The notes beneath the pieces were generated by a model. It ran no database searches, was not told the DNA's origin, and worked only from the letters and a program-made list of their open reading frames with translations. Position numbers and translations under genes: made by a program. From Kordia sp964351775 (lineage in GTDB: Bacteria; Bacteroidota; Bacteroidia; Flavobacteriales; Flavobacteriaceae): DNA of 10,762 nt. This document shows, in pieces, positions 1-4,873 of the stretch. Location of the stretch: the NCBI GenBank assembly GCA_964351775.1, contig CAYGPQ010000124.1, positions 1 through 10,762 of the forward strand, given 5' to 3'. How positions within the stretch are numbered: position 1 is the stretch's first letter; every line of letters starts with the position of its first letter.

Positions 1-134
1 ATTGGGTCGTTTAAAATCTTAAGCTTATTTCTAGTATTCAACTTGTGAGTTTTTATACGTTTTTTTAAAGAATAAGCACAAATATAAGTACATAATAACA
101 AGCCTTACTAATAATTTACTAAATAAAGAGCTAC

Positions 135-1682
135 ATGAGTACATTCAAGATTCTTTGGGTTGATGATGAAATTGATTTATTAAAGCCACATATTCTCTTT
201 TTAGAGAAAAAAAATTATGAAGTAACCACCTGTACAAGCGGTACGGAAGCCATTGAAATTATTGACGAACAAAATTTTGATATTGTGTTACTGGATGAAA
301 ATATGCCCGGATTGACAGGTTTGGAAACCTTGGCGGAAATTAAAGAGAAGCAGCATAATATTCCTGTCATCATGATTACCAAAAGTGAAGAAGAATATAT
401 CATGGAAGAAGCGATTGGTTCTAAAATTGCAGATTATTTGATAAAACATATGAATCAAAACCAGATTTTACTGAGTTTGAAGAAAAATTTAGATCATTCG
501 CGATTGATTTCTGAGAAAACAACTTCTAATTATCAGCAAGAGTTTAGAAAGATTGCGATGGATATGGCAATGGTAAATTCGATTGAGGAATGGATTGAGT
601 TGTATCAAAAATTGATTTATTGGGAATTACAACTGGAAGCTATTGAAGATACTGGCATGTTTGAGATTTTAGAATCACAAAAAACAGAAGCCAATGTACA
701 GTTTGGAAAATTTATTGATAAGAATTATCCAAAATGGTTTGGAGATGACGATGCGCCCATCATGTCGCACACTTTGTTTAGAGAATTGGTCGTTCCAGAA
801 ATTAGCAAAGCGCAACCAACCTTGTTAGTGGTGGTTGATAATTTACGCTACGATCAATGGAAAGCTTTTGAGCCCATCATCAATTCATATTATAAAAAAG
901 AAAAGGAAATTCCGTTTGTAAGCATTTTGCCAACAGCAACACAGTATGCTAGAAATGCAATTTTTTCAGGTTTGATGCCTTCCGATATGGAAAAGTTACA
1001 TCCAAATTATTGGAAGAATGATACCGATGAAGGTGGAAAGAATTTACATGAAGATGATTTCCTAAAAGCGCAATTGAAGCGTTTGGGACTGAATATCAAG
1101 CATGAATATCATAAAATTACCAGTTTAAAAGGTGGAAAGAAGCTCGCAGAGAACTTTAAATCGCAAAAGGACAACGACCTTACCGTGGTGGTTTATAATT
1201 TCGTAGACATGCTCTCACATGCCAAAACTGAAATGGATGTAGTAAAAGAATTAGCTGCTGATGACAAAGCCTATCGTTCGTTGACGCAGAGTTGGTTTAA
1301 AAATTCTCCATTGCTCGATATTATTCAACAATCACAGCGATTAGGTTTTAAATTAATTATTACCACCGATCACGGAACTATCAATGTAAAACATCCGTCT
1401 AAAGTGGTGGGAGATAAAAATACCAGTTTGAATTTGCGTTACAAAACAGGACGAAGCTTAACATACGAGCAGAAAGATGTATTGGCGGCAAAAGATCCAA
1501 GTACGATACATTTACCGAGCATTAACATGAGTAGTTCTTTTATTTTTGCAAAGACCGATATGTTTTTTGCGTATCCAAATAATTACAATCATTACGTAAG
1601 TTATTTTAGAAATACCTACCAACATGGTGGCGTATCTTTGGAGGAAATGATTATTCCGTTTGTGGTGTTGTCGCCTAGGTAA
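135..1682 (+). CDS. porX: PorX, response regulator with PglZ domain (type IX secretion control)
   Basis: This 515-residue cytoplasmic protein has the PorX architecture. Residues 1-125 form a receiver domain: acidic pair D10-D11, phospho-acceptor D54 in LLDENMPG, the threonine/lysine stretch ITK at 81-83 and K104, where the usual following proline is His. A helical linker leads to a PglZ/alkaline-phosphatase-superfamily domain (about 225-515). Its likely metal and nucleophile residues are D235 (VVVDNLRYD), T269 (PTATQ), D358 (NFVDML), D412-H413 (TTDHGT) and H497 (YQHGG). In Porphyromonas and Flavobacterium, PorX pairs with the histidine kinase PorY to control type IX secretion and gliding, and its PglZ domain is a zinc phosphodiesterase active on cyclic oligonucleotides. 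All key residues look present, so it should be functional. Length matches the family. The ATG follows an A-rich, non-Shine-Dalgarno leader typical of Bacteroidota. Confidence 0.95.
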   Translation: MSTFKILWVDDEIDLLKPHILFLEKKNYEVTTCTSGTEAIEIIDEQNFDIVLLDENMPGLTGLETLAEIKEKQHNIPVIMITKSEEEYIMEEAIGSKIADYLIKHMNQNQILLSLKKNLDHSRLISEKTTSNYQQEFRKIAMDMAMVNSIEEWIELYQKLIYWELQLEAIEDTGMFEILESQKTEANVQFGKFIDKNYPKWFGDDDAPIMSHTLFRELVVPEISKAQPTLLVVVDNLRYDQWKAFEPIINSYYKKEKEIPFVSILPTATQYARNAIFSGLMPSDMEKLHPNYWKNDTDEGGKNLHEDDFLKAQLKRLGLNIKHEYHKITSLKGGKKLAENFKSQKDNDLTVVVYNFVDMLSHAKTEMDVVKELAADDKAYRSLTQSWFKNSPLLDIIQQSQRLGFKLIITTDHGTINVKHPSKVVGDKNTSLNLRYKTGRSLTYEQKDVLAAKDPSTIHLPSINMSSSFIFAKTDMFFAYPNNYNHYVSYFRNTYQHGGVSLEEMIIPFVVLSPR

Positions 1683-1720
1683 AAATACCTGAAACTAGCG
1701 TATAATTAATTTTCATTTCT

Positions 1721-1748
1721 TTTGGTAATTGAAAAAACAGTAAATTTG
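1721..1748 (+). promoter_or_regulatory. Putative Bacteroidota promoter for tsaE
   Basis: A TTTG at 1721-1724 lies 16 nt before TAAATTTG at 1741-1748, a perfect match to the Bacteroidota -7 motif TAnnTTTG. The spacer is slightly shorter than the 17-23 nt usually quoted. Transcription would start about 20 nt before the tsaE start codon, which fits. Inferred from motif only. Confidence 0.4.
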
Positions 1749-1775
1749 TGTGTATTGTCTTAAAATTAAGTATTT

Positions 1776-2183
1776 GTGCAAACAGAATATCATCTTTCTG
1801 AAATAGAAGCAATCGCTGCAGACATTCTAGCAGCATCGCAACATAAAATTATTGCTTTTCATGGTGAAATGGGTGTTGGAAAGACCACGTTAATCAAAGT
1901 ATTGGCGAAGCAACTAGGCATTACAGAGCTCACGAGCAGTCCCACATTTTCCATTGTAAACGAATATCGTTCGGCAAACGAAACCATATATCATTTTGAT
2001 TGTTACCGCATGGAAAATGAAGTAGAAGCCTATGACATTGGCATTGAAGAGTATTTATACAGTGACGGTTGGTGCTTTATAGAATGGCCGGAACGCATTG
2101 AAAATCTGTTACCTAATGAACTAACGGAAGTATATATTAAAAAAATAAACGAACACGTTCGCTCTGTTCATCTAAAAAATTGA
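1776..2183 (+). CDS. tsaE: TsaE, ATPase subunit for tRNA t6A37 synthesis
   Basis: The 135-residue product is the P-loop ATPase that works with TsaB and TsaD to transfer threonylcarbamoyl from TC-AMP to A37 of ANN-decoding tRNAs in the cytoplasm. The Walker A motif GEMGVGKTT is at residues 30-38, followed by the family signature SSPTFSIVNEY (54-64), the HFDCYR stretch (73-78) and the FIEWPER motif (101-107). The short length is normal for the family. Translation appears to start at GTG 1776: no ATG lies upstream in frame near the expected N-terminus, and the encoded MQTEYHLSEIEAI aligns with typical TsaE beginnings. It lies 93 nt after porX and probably has its own promoter at 1721-1748. Confidence 0.93.
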   Translation: MQTEYHLSEIEAIAADILAASQHKIIAFHGEMGVGKTTLIKVLAKQLGITELTSSPTFSIVNEYRSANETIYHFDCYRMENEVEAYDIGIEEYLYSDGWCFIEWPERIENLLPNELTEVYIKKINEHVRSVHLKN

Positions 2184-2332
2184 ACACTTTAGCGAAAAAC
2201 AAAAACTATAACCTAAAAATAAACCCAAAAGACTGACAAATAAATGACTTTTACTATATCTTGATGGAAATTTCTGATAGATACTAAAAAGTAAAAAATT
2301 GATAAAAATACGTATAAAATAAAATATGATAA

Positions 2333-2367
2333 TTTTCTGAAAATCATTTGGTTAATAAATAAGTTTG
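2333..2367 (+). promoter_or_regulatory. Putative promoter of cassette 1
   Basis: TAAGTTTG at 2360-2367 fits the Bacteroidota -7 consensus TAnnTTTG. A TTTTCTG stretch at 2333-2339, 20 nt upstream, sits where the -33 TTG is expected but has C for T. The same arrangement recurs before cassettes 2 and 3. The leader would be about 22 nt. The whole 2184-2395 stretch is otherwise very AT-rich with only a weak imperfect palindrome (about 2247-2292). Confidence 0.5.
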
Positions 2368-2395
2368 CTACATCGTAAAACTAAAACCTAAAAAA

Positions 2396-2545
2396 ATGAA
2401 ACTAAGAAATTATATTTTTGCAGCAGTCGTATTCGCATCAGTAACATTTGTGTCTTGTAACCCAGATAGCATTGCAGACGAAGACAACCCATACCAAACC
2501 GAGCAAGGAATCGAAAGAAATAGAGTTAAAATCCCAGGGAACTAA
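2396..2545 (+). CDS. Small lipoprotein, cassette copy 1
   Basis: This 49-residue gene is easily missed. Residues 1-20 are a signal peptide: basic MKLRN, a hydrophobic core, then lipobox FVSC with Cys21 as the lipidation site. The mature part is only about 29 residues and begins NPDSIADEDNPYQTE, acidic, then turns basic and ends KIPGN. It should be a periplasm-facing or surface lipoprotein; the acidic run resembles, but lies further from Cys than, known Bacteroidota surface-export signals. Function is unknown. Coding is supported because the other two copies (3215, 4008) preserve the protein, with differences falling mostly at third positions of this frame. The ATG lies 28 nt after the -7 motif. 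The four-helix membrane protein begins in the +1 frame over or just after its 3' end. Confidence 0.8.
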   Translation: MKLRNYIFAAVVFASVTFVSCNPDSIADEDNPYQTEQGIERNRVKIPGN

Positions 2546-3041
2546 AAAGTTAAAAATTAGGTCTAGTATTATAGTCAATACAATTGTAGCCTTATTAATA
2601 GCTATTACTCCATACATGTTTCAACTTTATAACTATGTTCCAGTTGCAGATGAATGGAGTACACCCTTTTTTACTATTGACAAACGTGAATATGATGATG
2701 TACAAATACTTGTCTGGATATCTCTTAATAAAGCGATTCCTCTATTATTGATGATTCTATGGTTTCTCACATGTAATAAATGGTGGTATCATGTCATATT
2801 AATACCTATGTTCATGTTTGGTTTTCAATTGATTGGGGCTATCGAAGACAAATCAAGTATTTTAGATGTAGTTGAAATTTATTGGTTGATTCCCATCATG
2901 ATGATTATCATACCTTTTGTGTATTTAATTCGAATTAAATTGATGGATAAACTAGTACACGGCATAGATTTAAAAAAGATAGATGCTGAATTAGCAGAAT
3001 ACGACCGTAAAGAAAGAGAAAAACAAAGTTCATCACAATAA
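2472..3041 (+). CDS. Four-helix inner-membrane protein, cassette copy 1
   Basis: I do not recognise a function. The product has four predicted helices (about residues 33-54, 80-101, 104-123 and 135-155, counted from TTG 2472). It carries the motif LWFLTCNKWWYH between helices 2 and 3 and VEIYWLIPIMM leading into helix 4. The charged tail GIDLKKIDAELAEYDRKERE may form a short coiled coil. The basic segment before helix 1 and acidic loops 1-2 and 3-4 give an N-in, C-in topology by the positive-inside rule. The start is uncertain: the frame is open upstream, but the only canonical start codons are TTG codons (2448, 2472) inside the lipoprotein gene. None occurs between 2475 and helix 1. Homologues follow at 3297 and 4090. 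I have seen similar flavobacterial proteins but know no assigned role. Confidence 0.7.
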   Translation: MQTKTTHTKPSKESKEIELKSQGTKKLKIRSSIIVNTIVALLIAITPYMFQLYNYVPVADEWSTPFFTIDKREYDDVQILVWISLNKAIPLLLMILWFLTCNKWWYHVILIPMFMFGFQLIGAIEDKSSILDVVEIYWLIPIMMIIIPFVYLIRIKLMDKLVHGIDLKKIDAELAEYDRKEREKQSSSQ

Positions 3042-3081
3042 TAAAATATAATAACAAAGTTCATTGAAATACAAGATATCC

Positions 3082-3138
3082 TATTTTCTACGTATTGCGT
3101 TACGTTTGGCTAAAACTAACAAAAATACGTAGAAAATA
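3082..3138. repeat. 57-bp palindrome between cassettes 1 and 2
   Basis: Perfect 15-bp arms TATTTTCTACGTATT (3082-3096) and AATACGTAGAAAATA (3124-3138) enclose 27 nt that can pair further imperfectly (GTTA with TAAC). It lies 40 nt after the cassette 1 membrane gene and just before the cassette 2 promoter, so it could act as a transcription terminator or be a small mobile palindrome. No U-tract follows on the + strand. A related hairpin lies between cassettes 2 and 3. Confidence 0.65.
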
Positions 3139-3148
3139 TATTATGCTC

Positions 3149-3184
3149 TTTTTGAAGGTAACATTTGGTTATTCAATAAGTTTG
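3149..3184 (+). promoter_or_regulatory. Promoter of cassette 2
   Basis: TTTG at 3151-3154 and TAAGTTTG at 3177-3184 are separated by 22 nt, a full match to the Bacteroidota promoter pattern TTG-N17-23-TAnnTTTG. The following GACCCATCGTTAAACTAAAT is identical before cassette 3, which supports a conserved promoter and leader. Confidence 0.6.
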
Positions 3185-3214
3185 ACCCATCGTTAAACTA
3201 AATAATCTAAACAA

Positions 3215-3367
3215 ATGAAAACTAAATTCTACCTTTACCTATTAGCAGCCGTATCAACAATTTTATTTGTATCTTGTAATCCAGATAGCATTGCTGATGA
3301 AGACAACCCATACGAAACACAAGAAGGGGTTAAAAAAAGTGAAATCACCGAAGACATGGTCGGTTAG
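3215..3367 (+). CDS. Small lipoprotein, cassette copy 2
   Basis: This is a 50-residue lipoprotein precursor. It has basic MKTK, a hydrophobic core, and lipobox FVSC with Cys21 as the predicted lipid-modified residue. The mature peptide NPDSIADEDNPYE is shared with copies 1 and 3, and the tail (GVKKSEITEDMVG) is unique. Against copy 3, residues 1-33 differ at one position and the 99 nt differ at six bases; four of the five changed codons are synonymous in this frame, strong evidence that the frame is translated. The tail lacks the P-G-N or R-N-G type ending of the other copies, so it may have drifted or been rearranged. The next gene overlaps it in the +1 frame. No known function. Confidence 0.8.
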   Translation: MKTKFYLYLLAAVSTILFVSCNPDSIADEDNPYETQEGVKKSEITEDMVG

Positions 3368-3854
3368 AAAAAAGATAATTATTGATAGTTTTTTAGTATT
3401 AATAATTGCATGTTCTCCATTTCTATATTATTTATATGAATATTCCCCCGAAGGGAAAGAGTGGGAAACATATTTTTTTACTATAACTAGTAATGGTTAT
3501 AAAAATTTATACATTTCTTTTTGGATTTATTTAAGTAAAATAGTACCACTATTATTATTTATTTTGTGGTTCCTTACATGTAAACATTGGTGGTATCATA
3601 TCATTCTAGTTCCAATTGCTATGTATACTTTTCAATTAGTGAATGCATTATACAAAAATACTTTAAATGTTGATGAAATTGAAATCTATTGGTTGATTCC
3701 AATATTAATGATCATCACACCCATAGTATATTTAATCAGAGTAAAATTATTCGAAAAGTTAGTTCTAGGAATAGATTTAAAGAAAATTGAAGCTGAACTC
3801 GATGAGTATGATCGGAAAGAAAAAGAAGCTGAAGATAAACGTCAAACTAAATAA
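3297..3854 (+). CDS. Four-helix inner-membrane protein, cassette copy 2
   Basis: Homologue of the products at 2472 and 4090, with unknown function. Counted from ATG 3297 (185 residues), the predicted helices are about 27-48, 72-94, 98-118 and 129-149. The signature LWFLTCKHWWYHIILVP and the pre-helix-4 DEIEIYWLIPILM are conserved, as is the tail GIDLKKIEAELDEYDRKEKE. Charge distribution predicts cytoplasmic ends. ATG 3297 corresponds to ATG 4090 of copy 3 but lies inside the lipoprotein gene. A GTG at 3339 gives a more ordinary 171-residue protein beginning KSPKTWSVRKK, with a 29-nt overlap, and may be the true start. This is the only copy with such a codon. It shares about 60 percent identity with copy 3 by hand alignment from helix 1 onward. 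Confidence 0.72.
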   Translation: MKTTHTKHKKGLKKVKSPKTWSVRKKIIIDSFLVLIIACSPFLYYLYEYSPEGKEWETYFFTITSNGYKNLYISFWIYLSKIVPLLLFILWFLTCKHWWYHIILVPIAMYTFQLVNALYKNTLNVDEIEIYWLIPILMIITPIVYLIRVKLFEKLVLGIDLKKIEAELDEYDRKEKEAEDKRQTK

Positions 3855-3864
3855 TTACGTATAT

Positions 3865-3874
3865 NNNNNNNNNN
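3865..3874. other. Assembly gap (10 N)
   Basis: Ten N bases lie 10 nt after the cassette 2 stop and just before a hairpin arm. The fixed round length suggests a scaffold gap of unknown true size. The flanks are repeated sequence, which explains the failed assembly and allows for collapsed extra copies. Confidence 0.97.
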
Positions 3875-3876
3875 AA

Positions 3877-3925
3877 TTCTACGGCTTTTGTTAGATACAC
3901 TAAAATCTAACAAAAGTACGTAGAA
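3877..3925. repeat. Palindrome between cassettes 2 and 3
   Basis: Perfect 11-bp arms TTTTGTTAGAT (3886-3896) and ATCTAACAAAA (3905-3915) enclose an 8-nt loop. The stem continues outside a small internal mismatch as TTCTACG (3877-3883) pairing with CGTAGAA (3919-3925). It shares the TTCTACG/CGTAGAA base and position with the palindrome at 3082-3138, but the inner stem differs, suggesting conserved structure with compensating sequence. Terminator or mobile palindrome; undecided. Confidence 0.65.
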
Positions 3926-3940
3926 AATATATTATGCTAA

Positions 3941-3975
3941 TTTTCTGATAATTAGTTGGTTATTAATTAAGTTTG
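3941..3975 (+). promoter_or_regulatory. Putative promoter of cassette 3
   Basis: TAAGTTTG at 3968-3975 is a perfect -7 motif. TTTTCTG at 3941-3947, 20 nt upstream, occupies the -33 position with one mismatch, exactly as in cassette 1. The segment from 3971 to the ATG is almost identical to that of cassette 2. Confidence 0.5.
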
Positions 3976-4007
3976 ACCCATCGTTAAACTAAATAACCTA
4001 TATCACA

Positions 4008-4157
4008 ATGAAAACTAAATTCTACCTTTACATTTTAGCAGCCGTATCAACAATATTATTTGTATCTTGTAACCCAGACAGTATTGCTGATGAAGACAAC
4101 CCATACCAAACAGAAGAAACAGTTAAACCGACGGTCACAAGGCCTCGTAACGGGTAG
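4008..4157 (+). CDS. Small lipoprotein, cassette copy 3
   Basis: This 49-residue lipoprotein precursor is nearly identical to copy 2 through residue 33 (only L9 to I differs). The signal peptide runs to residue 20 and lipobox FVSC places the lipidated Cys at 21. The mature peptide begins NPDSIADEDNPYQTEE and ends TRPRNG, recalling the PGN ending of copy 1. Synonymous differences from copy 2 show selection on the protein. Position and spacing from the -7 motif match the other copies. The adjacent membrane protein frame (+1) runs through its 3' end. Function unknown; possible roles include a partner or small periplasmic subunit of the four-helix protein, which is inference from linkage only. 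Confidence 0.8.
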   Translation: MKTKFYLYILAAVSTILFVSCNPDSIADEDNPYQTEETVKPTVTRPRNG

Positions 4158-4617
4158 TGTAATAGCTATTTTCATAGCTGTATCACCATATATATTCTAT
4201 TTATATGAAAGTTTTCCAGATGTAAAAGTTTGGGAAACTTCTTTTTTTACTTATGATAGCACATATTATAAAAGTGTTCAAACTACTGCATATTGGGTTT
4301 TATCAAAATTAGTACCTTTAGTATTTGTAATTCTTTGGTTTCTTACTTGCAAAGAATGGTGGTATCATGTAATATTAATTCCTATAGCAATGTATACATT
4401 TCAACTCATTAGTATTTTTAATGATGATGTACAATCTGTTGATGAAATAGAAATATATTACATAATACCTGTGATGATGATTATAGTTCCAATTGTATAC
4501 ATCATTAGAATCAAATTATTTGATAAGCATGTTTATGGCATTGATATTGAAAAAATAGACGCAGAACTCGCAGAATACGAACGCAAAGAAAAAGAAATGG
4601 AAGAAGCCAATAAATAA
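4090..4617 (+). CDS. Four-helix inner-membrane protein, cassette copy 3
   Basis: The 175-residue product, counted from ATG 4090, is a homologue of copies 1 and 2. Predicted helices are about 19-39, 66-87, 91-110 and 121-141. Conserved features are WETSFFT in the first periplasmic loop, LWFLTCKEWWYH after helix 2, the acidic loop VDEIEIYY, and the cytoplasmic tail GIDIEKIDAELAEYERKEKE. The segment before helix 1 is basic, favouring a cytoplasmic N-terminus. ATG 4090 is inside the lipoprotein gene (68-nt overlap), and no ATG, GTG or TTG follows in frame before helix 1, so this or TTG 4084 is the likeliest initiation codon unless ribosomes shift frame. The segment between the lipoprotein core and helix 1 is shorter than in copies 1 and 2. 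No function is assigned. The stop codon lies at the edge of a palindromic repeat. Confidence 0.72.
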   Translation: MKTTHTKQKKQLNRRSQGLVTGSVIAIFIAVSPYIFYLYESFPDVKVWETSFFTYDSTYYKSVQTTAYWVLSKLVPLVFVILWFLTCKEWWYHVILIPIAMYTFQLISIFNDDVQSVDEIEIYYIIPVMMIIVPIVYIIRIKLFDKHVYGIDIEKIDAELAEYERKEKEMEEANK

Positions 4618-4810
4618 CGTGAGTTCGACATAAGAGAATCACTTAATCTCGATAGTTCTGCTGAGTTTATCGAAGTACAAAATTCTTCCAGAATTTCACT
4701 CGATTTGACGTAATTCTAATTCAAAAAACGTCAATTCGAGTATTTTTTGATAAAAAAATGTATCGAGAATAGTTTTTTGAAGCATTAAAAGCTTATCTCG
4801 AACTCACGTT
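4616..4810. repeat. 195-bp nested palindromic repeat element
   Basis: The terminal inverted repeats are 19 bp with one mismatch (AACGTGAGTTCGACATAAG at 4616-4634; the partner at 4792-4810). Inside are TCTCGATA (4647-4654) paired with TATCGAGA (4761-4768), and an inner pair, ACTCGATTTGACGT (4698-4711) with ACGTCAATTCGAGT (4728-4741), with one mismatch. A competing hairpin pairs TCGATA (4649-4654) with TATCGA (4668-4673). The layout resembles REP/REPIN-type or MITE-like elements moved by transposases encoded elsewhere; no protein is encoded. It fills most of the gap before the ald-like gene and starts within the preceding stop codon. Confidence 0.75.
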
Positions 4811-4873
4811 AAATAGTATTTTATTACTTCAATTTTATTTGTAACTTCATATTTTAATCAATAGTACTGATTC

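Noticed and set aside
79..86. Leftward promoter: TATATTTG on the - strand upstream of porX
   Set aside because: It fits the -7 motif but no TTG lies at the right spacing, and any leftward gene is outside the window.
2448..2471. Membrane protein starting at TTG 2448 (and matching starts at 3267 and 4060)
   Set aside because: The added residues are an out-of-frame reading of the lipoprotein signal region, where base changes between copies follow the lipoprotein codons.
3329..3341. Slippery A7 run in copy 2 as a programmed frameshift site
   Set aside because: A -1 slip there leads to the wrong frame, and copies 1 and 3 lack the run; only loss of one A would fit.
4834..4841. Promoter for the ald-like gene at TTTATTTG
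   Set aside because: One mismatch to TAnnTTTG and no -33 element at suitable spacing; too weak to call.
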